From positions 186,001-250,000 of the forward strand of contig JAPFBL010000369.1 in the NCBI GenBank assembly GCA_026182355.1: 64,000 nt of DNA. Reading direction: 5' to 3'. Both the position numbers and the translations under genes were made by a program. Shown here one piece after another: positions 42,814 through 53,138 of the stretch. Below the pieces are notes generated by a model. It was given only the letters and a program-made list of their open reading frames with translations, was not told the origin of the DNA and did no database searches. The stretch's first letter is position 1; each line of letters starts with the position of its first letter. The stretch comes from Hermatobates lingyangjiaoensis. Taxonomy: Eukaryota; Arthropoda; Insecta; Hemiptera; Hermatobatidae.

Positions 42814-43053
42814 GTTAGAGCTGCACCAACGAACAAGGCGTGTATCCAGATTGTTCAAAATAAGTGTGTCCGCCTCATAGCCAGGGCTCCTTGGTACGCC
42901 CGTAATGTTGATATTCACCATGATTTGAAAATAGAATCTATAGATAGTTACATCACCCGACTTACTACCAATGAAGACAACAAACTCTCTACTCATCCAA
43001 ACCTCCTTGTACAAACTCTAAATCCTGCCACCAACCTTCCTCAACCTCACTGA
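42814..43053 (+). pseudogene. Jockey-like LINE, RT C-terminus
   Basis: Open frame to the TGA at 43051: I-Q-I-V-Q-N-K-C-V-R-L-I-A-R-A-P-W-Y-A-R and then D-I-H-H-D-L-K-I. This is the conserved tail of Jockey-type reverse transcriptase ORFs (Q-N-K, L-R-x-I, A-P-W-Y, N). 5'-truncated. Confidence 0.75.
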
Positions 43054-43269
43054 ACAATTACTTCATGCACTGACTATCTGACTACTTTTCCAACTGATGA
43101 CTAAAAACATTGAAAACCATGACCTCAACAAGACCACATGACCGCGAATACGACATCATTACTGTGAAGACTAACTTAATATCTGACATGAATTACTGAC
43201 ACTCCATGTTATAGTAGCACAGTAAGCAAGCAGTAGAAGGCCTCAGGTCTGGAACTGCTAGTTACGACG

Positions 43270-43600
43270 TGCACTATAGTGCGCGGATATATTCGTTGGT
43301 CCTTGGTCGTCGGCATACACAAATCCAGTGTCAAAGTTTCAGTCTACTTGTGACAAAAATTTTGCTTTAAATGTCCATAACTTCACTTCTACGTTGATTT
43401 TCCAATCCATTCAGAGCCTATACTTTCACAAATCTACAGTCCAAGTTCCAGCTTGACATGTCTTACGGTTGCTGAGTTTACTTGTGATAAAATTTTGCGG
43501 ACAAACCGACAGAAAGTTTTCTAATAGTTGATTCAGTGTCTCTAATGTATGAAATATAAGGACAACTTGAAATGAGTCAGTTCTAAGCAATGTACATATC
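43270..43600 (-). mobile_element. Helitron 5' fragment
   Basis: Complement of 11205-11560: TAACTTCACTTCTACGTTGA, then AAAATTTTGCGGACAAACCG and AATGAGTCAGTTCTAAGCAA. No 3' end. Confidence 0.65.
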
Positions 43601-43606
43601 TAAGTA

Positions 43607-43840
43607 TCAATGATCAAACCACAATATGAAATGGGAAAATAAGACTACAAGATCTTTCAACCGTAACAAGCGGTCTTCATCAGTTAAAAACGCAACTGAA
43701 TCAAAAACCCCCACTTGGGTTTTTGACTCTGGCGAAGACCGGTTGTTACGGTTGAAAGATCTTAGTCTTGCTTTCCCATTTGTTATTGTGGTTTGATCAT
43801 TGATTGTTATTTCACGTGTTTGTGTGAAATTTATATATAT
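43607..43840. mobile_element. PLE-A palindrome
   Basis: Arms meet near 43705; the forward module has CTGGCGA in place of CTGACGA. Confidence 0.6.
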
Positions 43841-43849
43841 ATATAAATT

Positions 43850-44335
43850 CACACAAGGGGTTCTTGAGGATTTTGGTCATAAAACATACAACTCCTGATT
43901 ATAAGCCGACGTTTCGCAAAAAGTTGTTTGGCATTTTCAAGGCTAAAAAACAATTTATTAACGACATAAGTAAAGCAAGATAAATACATCACCGGACACC
44001 ACTCAACAGAAAACAAACAACACAAACAAAAATTTTGTAACAAGAGAACCACAAAGGATCATAAAATACCTAGTGTCATTATTTGTGGTTCTCGATCCTT
44101 TGTCTTCGATTAGTCGATCCTTTGTGGTTCTCTTGTTACAAAATTTTTGTTTGTGTTGCTTGTTTTCTGTTGAGTGGTGTCCGGTGATGTATTTATCTTG
44201 CTTTACTTATGTCGTTAATCAATTGTTTTTTATCCTTGAAAATGCCAAACAACTTTTGGCGAAACGTCGGCTTATAATCAGGAGTTGTATGTTTTATGAC
44301 CAAAATCCTCAAGAACCCCTTGTGTGAATTTGAAA
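43850..44335. mobile_element. PLE-S palindrome, 220-bp arms
   Basis: Left arm 43850-44060 and right arm 44110-44335 are almost exact complements. Each has CTTGAAAA, T, a 6-bp stem GCCAAA/TTTGGC, GAAACGTCGGC. The high arm identity points to a recent origin. Confidence 0.7.
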
Positions 44336-44374
44336 TATCAGTGGTCGAGAAGCTATATGAATATTCAACTTGTT

Positions 44375-44470
44375 AGGGTTGAAAGATGTTAGTGTTGTTT
44401 TCCCATTTGTTATTGTGGTTTGATGATTGATTGTTATTTCACGTGTTTATGTGAAATCTTTTATATATAT
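44375..44470 (+). mobile_element. PLE-A end, module lost
   Basis: Only GGTTGAAAGATG and the outer tail remain before (TA)n. Confidence 0.55.
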
Positions 44471-44526
44471 GTATAAGTAGGTAGATGGCTGGTATAAGAT
44501 GTTTGTGATTTGTTGGTTTGTTGCAG

Positions 44527-44675
44527 CAATTCGACGACGTGGTGAATGAGCTGATAAAGAAGACGGCAGACACGTCAAAGATGGTGCGAGCCGATGCCGA
44601 CAGGGCGCTGCAGTCGATGGTGACCCATGTGCCTGTGCAGTACTCGACGCGTGCTGTCCTCAGTCAGGCGCCCAA
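44527..44675 (+). CDS. TOGARAM1: TOG gene exon, TOG helices
   Basis: Acceptor TTTGTTGCAG, donor GTAACT, 149 bp (147 + 2). It reads F-D-D-V-V-N-E-L-I-K-K-T-A-D-T-S, then V-R-A-D-A-D-R-A-L-Q-S-M-V. It corresponds to the TOGARAM stretch L-L-x-K-x-G-x-S/T-N-x-F-I-R-E-D-x-x-x-A-L-x-A-M-V. Strongest family match in the gene. GC-rich. Confidence 0.85.
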
Positions 44676-44784
44676 GTAACTCACTGCCCGTCTCACTCAC
44701 CACATACCTTGCCATATTCCCTTTGCTTAGCGCCAAAGTCATCAAAATTAGTGCGCAAACAGAGGGCTGAGTGTGTAAAATAAA

Positions 44785-44852
44785 CCAAAAGGAATGTCTA
44801 GGCTAAAATATAGAATGACTCTAGAGCGAAATGGGAGCAAAAAGAATCAGCT
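44785..44852 (+). repeat. leader shared with 41385
   Basis: CTAGGCTAAAATATAGAATG, then AAATGGGAGCAAAAAGAA, about 25 bp before the 35-bp array. Confidence 0.75.
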
Positions 44853-44874
44853 GATGCCAGGCTAAAGGGATTCA

Positions 44875-45410
44875 GTTCAAGGGATCACCCTGACTGCCAG
44901 TGGGGATTCATCCAGGGATCACCCTGACTGCCAGTGGGGATTCAGTCCAGGGATCACCCTGACTGCCAGTGGGGATTCAGTCCAGGGATCACCCTGACTG
45001 CCAGTGGGGATTCAGTCCAGGATCACCCTGACTGCCAGTGGCGGATTCAGTCCAGGGATCACCCTGACTGCCAGTGGGGGATTCAGTCCAGGGATCACCC
45101 TGACTGCCAGTGGGGATTCAGTCCAAGGATCACCCTGACTGCCAGTGGCGGATTCAGTCAAGGGATCACCCTGACTGCCAGTGGGGGATTCAGTCAAGGG
45201 ATCACCCTGACTGCCAGTGGCGGATTCAGTCAAGGGATCACCCTGACTGCCAGTGGGGGATTCAGTCAAGGGATCACCCTGACTGCCAGTGGGGGATTCA
45301 GTCAAGGGATCACCCTGACTGCCAGTGGGGGATTCAGTCAAGGGATCACCCTGACTGCCAGTGGCGGATTCAGTCAAGGGATCACCCTCACTGCCAGTGG
45401 CAATTGTCTC
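44875..45410. repeat. 35-bp tandem array, about 15 copies
   Basis: Unit GGGATCACCCTGACTGCCAG plus TGGGGGATTCAGTCA, 34-36 bp. Open frames across it are due to the period. In an intron of the TOG gene. Confidence 0.9.
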
Positions 45411-45928
45411 TTCGACAGTGAACAAAAAAAAAACTCAGTATTACAATATCCACCACGATCAGCCCCGGACTTTTCTTTTGACTCATTAAGGTTTTTCCAA
45501 ATAATCCCAAAACGCCGACAGTGTTGGTACAATCACTGGCTTTTTGCGCAACACTGTTCTCTCTTTAATACAAATATTGCCACGTTCCCCAAAAAACTAA
45601 CCTATTTCCTCTGTATCGACGCTTCATAGTTAGCCTTTTGGACAAATTTTTGCCAATATAAACAAAAATTGCGAAAATACATCTTTTATAATTGATAGAT
45701 ATAAAAAAACACTTCATTCAAGCTACGTTCATCATTCTAGAGTTATCCCTCATTGTGCACAATCATCATACTCGTAGCAATGAGATAAGCAAATACCTCA
45801 TGACATAATATTACTAACTTAACAATAATAAATATACCACATTAAATAAATAGATGTTGTAAGAAAGGAGGAGGAAGGTTGGCCCAAAGAGTGAGGTCTA
45901 GGGGATATTAATGCATTGTTGATTTCAG
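45411..45928. other. intron, no feature seen
   Basis: No element or ORF recognised; ends in TTGATTTCAG. Confidence 0.45.
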
Positions 45929-46093
45929 ACACAAGAACCCGATAAATCGGCACACAGCGGTGAAGATAGTGGAAGAGATAATCGGCTTGGCGGGAATCGA
46001 AGCGCTGATGAGTCAGAACAACTTGAGGGAGAGCCGGCGGCAGATCCTCAACACCTTGTGCCAGCTCATCGACGACCCTAACCAGGACGTGAG
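45929..46093 (+). CDS. TOGARAM1: TOG gene exon, seed of the 171-bp array
   Basis: Acceptor TTGATTTCAG, donor GTGAGC, 165 bp (1 + 162 + 2). It reads H-K-N-P-I-N-R-H-T-A-V-K-I-V-E, then R-R-Q-I-L-N-T-L-C-Q-L-I and D-D-P-N-Q-D-V-R. A TOG repeat: H-K-N-P at the helix start and Q-D-V-R before the next helix. The last 55 bp and the donor form the exon half of the following array; any of 29 identical donors could in principle be used. Confidence 0.85.
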
Positions 46094-49000
46094 GTGAGCC
46101 GCGAGGTGACTGGCCAAGTGCATGTTATCCACGGAGTCCTTGTCAAGGGGTTAATCCCTGCATAGGTTAGCTAAGGTTAGCCCAGGGGCAGCGAACTCGC
46201 CTATAGACTGGCAGATCCTCAACACCTTGTGCCAGCTCATCGACGACCCTAACCAGGACGTGAGGTGAGCCGCGAGGTGACTGGTCAAGTGCATGTTATC
46301 CACGGAGTCCTTGTCAAGGGGTTAATCCCTGCATAGGTTAGCTAAGGTTAGCCCAGGGGCAGCGAACTCGCCTATAGACTGGCAGATCCTCAACACCTTG
46401 TGCCAGCTCATCGACGACCCTAACCAGGACGTGAGGTGAGCCGCGAGGTGACTGGTCAAGTGGATGCTATCCACGGGTCCTTGTCAAGGGGTTAATCCCT
46501 GCATTGGTTAGCTAAGGTTAGCCTAGGGGCAGAGAACTCGCCTATAGACTGGCAGATCCTCAACACCTTGTGCCAGCTCATCGACGACCCTAACCAGGAC
46601 GTGAGGTGAGCCGCGAGGTGACTGGTCAAGTGCATGCTATCCACGGAGTCCTTGTCAAGGGGTTAATCCCTGCATAGGTTAGCTAAGGTTAGCCCAGGGG
46701 CAGCGAACTCGCCTATAGGCTGGCAGATCCTCAACACCTTGTGCCAGCTCATCGACGACCCTAACCAGGACGTGAGGTGAGCCGCGAGGTGACTGGCCAA
46801 GTGCATGTTATCCACGGAGTCCTTGTCAAGGGGTTAATCCCTGCATAGGTTAGCTAAGGTTAGCCCAGGGGCAGAGAACTCGCCTATAGACTGGCAGATC
46901 CTCAACACCTTGTGCCAGCTCATCGACGACCCTAACCAGGACGTGAGGTGAGCCGCGAGGTGACTGGCCAAGTGCATGTTATCCACGGAGTCCTTGTCAA
47001 GGGGTTAATCCCTGCATAGGTTAGCTAAGGTTAGCCCAGGGGCAGCGAACTCGCCTATAGACTGGCAGATCCTCAACACCTTGTGCCAGCTCATCGACGA
47101 CCCTAACCAGGACGTGAGGTGAGCCGCGAGGTGACTGGCCAAGTGCATGTTATCCACGGAGTCCTTGTCAAGGGGTTAATCCCTGCATAGGTTAGCTAAG
47201 GTTAGCCCAGGGGCAGAGAACTCGCCTATAGGCTGGCAGATCCTCAACACCTTGTGCCAGCTCATCGACGACCCTAACCAGGACGTGAGGTGAGCCGCGA
47301 GGTGACTGGCCAAGTGCATGTTATCCACGGAGTCCTTGTCAAGGGGTTAATCCCTGCATAGGTTAGCTAAGGTTAGCCCAGGGGCAGAGAACTCGCCTAT
47401 AGACTGGCAGATCCTCAACACCTTGTGCCAGCTCATCGACGACCCTAACCAGGACGTGAGGTGAGCCGCGAGGTGACTGGCCAAGTGCATGTTATCCACG
47501 GGGTCCTTGTCAAGGGGTTAATCCCTGCATAGGTTAGCTAAGGTTAGCCCAGGGGCAGCGAACTCGCCTATAGACTGGCAGATCCTCAACACCTTGTGCC
47601 AGCTCATCGACGACCCTAACCAGGACGTGAGGTGAGCCGCGAGGTGACTGGTCAAGTGCATGTTATCCACGGGGTCCTTGTCAAGGGGTTAATCCCTGCA
47701 TAGGTTAGCTAAGGTTAGCCCAGGGGCAGAGAACTCGCCTATAGGCTGGCAGATCCTCAACACCTTGTGCCAGCTCATCGACGACCCTAACCAGGACGTG
47801 AGGTGAGCCGCGAGGTGACTGGCCAAGTGCATGTTATCCACGGGGTCCTTGTCAAGGGGTTAATCCCTGCATAGGTTAGCTAAGGTTAGCCCAGGGGCAG
47901 CGAACTCGCCTATAGACTGGCAGATCCTCAACACCTTGTGCCAGCTCATCGACGACCCTAACCAGGACGTGAGGTGAGCCGCGAGGTGACTGGTCAAGTG
48001 CATGTTATCCACGGGGTCCTTGTCAAGGGGTTAATCCCTGCATAGGTTAGCTAAGGTTAGCCCAGGGGCAGAGAACTCGCCTATAGACTGGCAGATCCTC
48101 AACACCTTGTGCCAGCTCATCGACGACCCTAACCAGGACGTGAGGTGAGCCGCGAGGTGACTGGCCAAGTGCATGTTATGCACGGGGTCCTTGTCAAGGG
48201 GTTAATCCCTGCATAGGTTAGCTAAGGTTAGCCCAGGGGCAGAGAACTCGCCTATAGACTGGCAGATCCTCAACACCTTGTGCCAGCTCATCGACGACCC
48301 TAACCAGGACGTGAGGTGAGCCGCGAGGTGACTGGCCAAGAGCATGTTATCCACGGAGTCCTTGTCAAGGGGTTAATCCCTGCATAGGTTAGCTAAGGTT
48401 AGCCCAGGGGCAGCGAACTCGCCTATAGACTGGCAGATCCTCAACACCTTGTGCCAGCTCATCGACGACCCTAACCAGGACGTGAGGTGAGCCGCGAGGT
48501 GACTGGCCAAGTGCATGTTATCCACGGAGTCCTTGTCAAGGGGTTAATCCCTGCATAGGTTAGCTAAGGTTAGCCCAGGGGCAGCGAACTCGCCTATAGA
48601 CTGGCAGATCCTCAACACCTTGTGCCAGCTCATCGACGACCCTAACCAGGACGTGAGGTGAGCCGCGAGGTGACTGGTCAAGTGCATGTTATCCACGGGG
48701 TCCTTGTCAAGGGGTTAATCCCTGCATAGGTTAGCTAAGGTTAGCCCAGGGGCAGCGAACTCGCCTATAGACTGGCAGATCCTCAACACCTTGTGCCAGC
48801 TCATCGACGACCCTAACCAGGACGTGAGGTGAGCCGCGAGGTGACTGGCCAAGTGCATGTTATCCACGGAGTCCTTGTCAAGGGGTTAATCCCTGCATAG
48901 GTTAGCTAAGGTTAGCCCAGGGGCAGCAGAACTCGCCTATAGACTGGCAGATCCTCAACACCTTGTGCCAGCTCATCGACGACCCTAACCAGGACGTGAG

Positions 49001-50993
49001 GTGAGCCGCGAGGTGACTGGCCAAGTGCATGTTATCCACGGGGTCCTTGTCAAGGGGTTAATCCCTGCATAGGTTAGCTAAGGTTAGCCCAGGGGCAGCG
49101 AACTCGCCTATAGACTGGCAGATCCTCAACACCTTGTGCCAGCTCATCGACGACCCTAACCAGGACGTGAGGTGAGCCGCGAGGTGACTGGCCAAGTGCA
49201 TGTTATCCACGGAGTCCTTGTCAAGGGGTTAATCCCTGCATAGGTTAGCTAAGGTTAGCCCAGGGGCAGCGAACTCGCCTATAGACTGGCAGATCCTCAA
49301 CACCTTGTGCCAGCTCATCGACGACCCTAACCAGGACGTGAGGTGAGCCGCGAGGTGACTGGCCAAGTGCATGTTATCCACGGGGTCCTTGTCAAGGGGT
49401 TAATCCCTGCATAGGTTAGCTAAGGTTAGCCCAGGGGCAGCGAACTCGCCTATAGACTGGCAGATCCTCAACACCTTGTGCCAGCTCATCGACGACCCTA
49501 ACCAGGACGTGAGGTGAGCCGCGAGGTGACTGGCCAAGTGCATGTTATCCACGGAGTCCTTGTCAAGGGGTTAATCCCTGCATAGGTTAGCTAAGGTTAG
49601 CCCAGGGGCAGCGAACTCGCCTATAGACTGGCAGATCCTCAACACCTTGTGCCAGCTCATCGACGACCCTAACCAGGACGTGAGGTGAGCCGCGAGGTGA
49701 CTGGCCAAGTGCATGTTATCCACGGAGTCCTTGTCAAGGGGTTAATCCCTGCATAGGTTAGCTAAGGTTAGCCCAGGGGCAGCGAACTCGCCTATAGACT
49801 GGCAGATCCTCAACACCTTGTGCCAGCTCATCGACGACCCTAACCAGGACGTGAGGTGAGCCGCGAGGTGACTGGTCAAGTGCATGTTATCCACGGGGTC
49901 CTTGTCAAGGGGTTAATCCCTGCATAGGTTAGCTAAGGTTAGCCCAGGGGCAGCGAACTCGCCTATAGACTGGCAGATCCTCAACACCTTGTGCCAGCTC
50001 ATCGACGACCCTAACCAGGACGTGAGGTGAGCCGCGAGGTGACTGGCCAAGTGCATGTTATCCACGGGGTCCTTGTCAAGGGGTTAATCCCTGCATAGGT
50101 TAGCTAAGGTTAGCCCAGGGGCAGCGAACTCGCCTATAGACTGGCAGATCCTCAACACCTTGTGCCAGCTCATCGACGACCCTAACCAGGACGTGAGGTG
50201 AGCCGCGAGGTGACTGGCCAAGTGCATGTTATCCACGGGGTCCTTGTCAAGGGGTTAATCCCTGCATAGGTTAGCTAAGGTTAGCCCAGGGGCAGCGAAC
50301 TCGCCTATAGACTGGCAGATCCTCAACACCTTGTGCCAGCTCATCGACGACCCTAACCAGGACGTGAGGTGAGCCGCGAGGTGACTGGCCAAGTGCATGT
50401 TATCCAGGGGTCCTTGTCAAGGGGTTAATCCCTGCATAGGTTAGCTAAGGTTAGCCCAGGGGCAGCGAACTCGCCTATAGACTGGCAGATCCTCAACACC
50501 TTGTGCCAGCTCATCGACGACCCTAACCAGGACGTGAGGTGAGCCGCGAGGTGACTGGCCAAGTGCATGTTATCCACGGGTCCTTGTCAAGGGGTTAATC
50601 CCTGCATAGGTTAGCTAAGGTTAGCCCAGGGGCAGCGAACTCGCCTATAGACTGGCAGATCCTCAACACCTTGTGCCAGCTCATCGACGACCCTAACCAG
50701 GACGTGAGGTGAGCCGCGAGGTGACTGGCCAAGTGCATGTTATCCACGGGGTCCTTGTCAAGGGGTTAATCCCTGCATAGGTTAGCTAAGGTTAGCCCAG
50801 GGGCAGCGAACTCGCCTATAGACTGGCAGATCCTCAACACCTTGTGCCAGCTCATCGACGACCCTAACCAGGACGTGAGGTGAGCCGCGAGGTGACTGGC
50901 CAAGTGCATGTTATCCACGGGGTGTCAACCCTGCCTCTCATGTTATACTCCCTACATAGGTTAGCCCAGGGGCAGCGAGATCGCCTCTGGACT
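46039..50993. repeat. 171-bp exon-SINE chimeric array, 29 units
   Basis: GGCAGATCCT starts units at 46039 (in the true exon), 46210, 46381, 46551, 46722, 46893 and so on to 50825. Each unit is the exon 3' end (about 55 bp), donor GTGAGC, intron, then a SINE head (GGTTAGCCCAGGGGCAGCGA, ACTCGCCTATAGACT). By eye the exon part is the same in all copies, while the intron part varies at a few sites (GGAGTCC or GGGGTCC, CAGCGAA or CAGAGAA, GGCCAAG or GGTCAAG). Confidence 0.95.
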
Positions 50994-51111
50994 GGCAGAT
51001 CTGGAGTTCTATACCGACGCTGGCCTCGATATATCCACGTGGAACGTGAATAAATCTGAACACATCGTGTTCAGAGGCGAGTTTGTCAACCACTGAGCTA
51101 ACCTGGCCCTT
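50955..51111. mobile_element. parent SINE, followed by an inverted SINE head
   Basis: Forward head TTAGCCCAGGGGCAGCGAGA, GGCAGATCTGG at 50994, then the family body (CTCGATATATCCACG, TGAATAAATCTGAACAC) to about 51066. 51067-51111 is the complement of a SINE head (AACCACTGAGCTAACCTGGC). Its GGCAGATC is where the 171-bp units are joined. Confidence 0.7.
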
Positions 51112-51267
51112 TACTACCCCTATTACAAAACAATTCCTTCTAACCCCTTATCCGCAACTCCTAGAACACTTGTCTCTGACTCGTTGATGAGTTGTTTGAT
51201 ACCTTTAAATGATATCTGACTGTCTGCCAACACTAGCCCTCTGCATTGATGTTGATTTTGATTGCAG

Positions 51268-51421
51268 ATGGACTGTCCGAAGGATCCTGCAAAGGCTCAT
51301 GCACTTTGATAACTTCGACGATATCCTTTGCTGCGATGTCGAGCCGCAGACACTCAAGCGAGCAGACCGCACTTTAGTTGTCATCAAATATGAAAAGGAC
51401 AACGCTGGTCACGCCAGCTGA
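51268..51421 (+). CDS. TOGARAM1: TOG gene, last exon
   Basis: Acceptor TTTTGATTGCAG; one base completes the arginine from 46093, then 50 codons and TGA at 51419-51421. It reads W-T-V-R-R-I-L-Q-R-L-M-H, then V-V-I-K-Y-E-K-D. It closes the TOG domain near the protein's C-terminus, as in TOGARAM1. The array must be spliced out to reach it. Confidence 0.8.
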
Positions 51422-51499
51422 ACATCCACAAAGGATTCATCACAAAACCTCCTTACATTAAACCTTTGGCTATCCTTTCTATTTATTGTTTCAATGATT

Positions 51500-51845
51500 A
51501 GTGCAGACTAGTGCGGAGGTTTATGGAATGTAGTTAGTTCGGGGGAAAGTTACGCATCTTGACTACGTTTTAGAAGTAATACGTATAAGCATAATGGGGA
51601 GGTTTATGAGTTTAGAGATTCAGGGGGAAAGTTACGCATCGTGACTACGTTTTAGATGTAATATGTATAAGCGTAATGGGGAGGTTTATAAGTGTACAGA
51701 TTCGGGGGGAAAGTTACGCATCATGACTACGTCTTAGATGTAATACGTATATGACGTAATATAGGTTTATGAGATGCAGTGATTGTGCGGGGTGGGATTT
51801 ACTCATCATGACTACGTTTTAGACGTAATACGTATAAGCTAATGG
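51500..51845. repeat. 80-90 bp repeat, 4 copies, probable 3' UTR
   Basis: GGGGGAAAGTTACGCATC, then TGACTACGTTTTAGATGTAA, four times just after the stop. A polyadenylation signal AATAAA follows at 51848-51853, so the repeats are probably transcribed. Confidence 0.75.
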
Positions 51846-51847
51846 AC

Positions 51848-51853
51848 AATAAA
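51848..51853 (+). terminator. polyadenylation signal of the TOG gene
   Basis: AATAAA 427 bp after the stop. The position is plausible but unproven in such an AT-rich region. Confidence 0.4.
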
Positions 51854-52206
51854 GACATAATAATAGAAAAAAACACTATTAATAGTCCAAGACGTCATCG
51901 ACCAACATCATAACAGATACGAATACAAAGAAAGGTTACATGTTAAAAAAATATCAATGTTAAAATTATTATTTCATTATAATAACGTAATAATGATAAT
52001 TATAAAAATATTAATATTGTTGATGTTACGTAATATTTTGCTTTCATAATATTTACTACTGAATATGGAACATGTGAAAATATTGTATTAAACTCCCTCC
52101 AGGTAGGGGTACTACTTTGGAGAAAAAAAAATATATTTATACTACTGAAAAAAATTAAAACAAAATAAAAGTATTAAATAATGATGTTTGAAAGAATAAA
52201 AAAGTC

Positions 52207-52278
52207 CTCCCCGGCGGGGAATCGAACCCCGGTCTCCCGCGTGACAGGCGGGGATACTAACCACTATACTACCGAGGA
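52207..52278 (-). tRNA. tRNA-Asp(GTC)
   Basis: 72 nt on the minus strand, no intron. Acceptor stem TCCTCGG with CCGGGGA and discriminator G; A-box TAGTATAGTGGTTAGTA; anticodon GTC (complement at 52243-52245) in CCTGTCACG; B-box GGTTCGATTCC. A run of T (A at 52198-52203 on the plus strand) follows the 3' end as a Pol III terminator. All stems pair, so it is probably functional. It differs from the SINE heads, which lack this structure. Confidence 0.95.
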
Positions 52279-52620
52279 CTACGGCAAACAAATCTGATTT
52301 TTACAAACATCAAGACCACGTCGCGTACTCTACTTAAATTGCTTTTATAACAGTACATATTGATTATTACTTGTTATTATTTATTGATAATTTTAATGAG
52401 TTAATAAATATTATTAAACGTTAGCTATAATTAAAACAACTATAGACGTAATTAAAGTTAATAATCTGTTTTATAATACAGCAGTTATTTTAATAATAAC
52501 TGGATGATAAAACTATTTACAAACAATATAGTATTAAATTATATCATGTTTTTAATAATACAATAATATGTGTTAAATTATTTTCAGTTTACTAATAGTA
52601 TAAACGCACTATTAATAATA
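52279..52620. other. AT-rich, no feature seen
   Basis: Short TTAATAATA-type motifs only. Confidence 0.5.
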
Positions 52621-52639
52621 TTGGTTTGCCTATCTTATC

Positions 52640-52770
52640 TTTCCTGAAGACGGTTAAAACCTAATATATTAGAGACTGTAAGTGTGTGCTCTTAATTTCT
52701 CTATGTTGCTTTATGTACACTGAACTGTATTTGTCCATTTCAGATCGTATTTTCATTGAAAAAGTGTATA
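52640..52770 (+). mobile_element. PLE-E end
   Basis: CTGAAGA, C, GGTTAAAACC, then TAATATA: GAAA is lost. Tail ends ATTGAAAAAGTG before (TA)n. Confidence 0.55.
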
Positions 52771-52779
52771 TATATATAT

Positions 52780-53138
52780 ATATTCACTTTTTCGATGCAC
52801 TTCACGCGCTAAAACACTTTTTCGGCACTTCACTCACTAAAACACTTTTTCGATGCACTTCACGCACTAAAACACTTTTTCGGCACTTCACTCACTAAAA
52901 CACTTTTTCGGCACTTCACTCACTAAAACACTTTTTCGATGCACTTCACTCACTAAAACACTTTTTCGATGCACTTCACTCACTAAAACACTTTTTCGAT
53001 GCACTTCATGCCCTAAAACACTTTTTCGGCACTTCACTCACTACAACACTTTTTCGATGCACTTCACGCACTAAAACACTTTTTCGGCACTTCACTCACT
53101 AAAACACTTTTTCGATGCACTTCACTCACTAAAACACG
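52780..53138. repeat. 28-30 bp array derived from the PLE-E tail
   Basis: Unit CACTTTTTCGATGCACTTCA plus CTCACTAAAA, about 12 copies. CACTTTTTCGATG is the complement of the PLE-E tail (CATCGAAAAAGTG). Confidence 0.85.

Noticed and set aside
42286..43014. 242-codon minus-strand ORF rich in S, L and P
   Set aside because: Complement of a (GA)n tract, the LINE tail and a TOG exon.
44934..45629. 231-codon ORF and its 137-codon minus-strand partner
   Set aside because: Both follow the 35-bp array in shifting frames; no domain and no start context.
42179..46093. CLASP or XMAP215 family as the source of the TOG exons
   Set aside because: The stretch K-K-T-A-D-T-S with V-R-A-D-A-D-R-A-L-Q-S-M-V and the position next to the C-terminus fit TOGARAM better; a search is needed to settle it.
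46039..50993. CRISPR or centromeric alpha-satellite because of repeat form and 171-bp length
   Set aside because: No unique spacers, animal DNA, and the unit is exon plus SINE; the length agreement with alpha satellite is chance.
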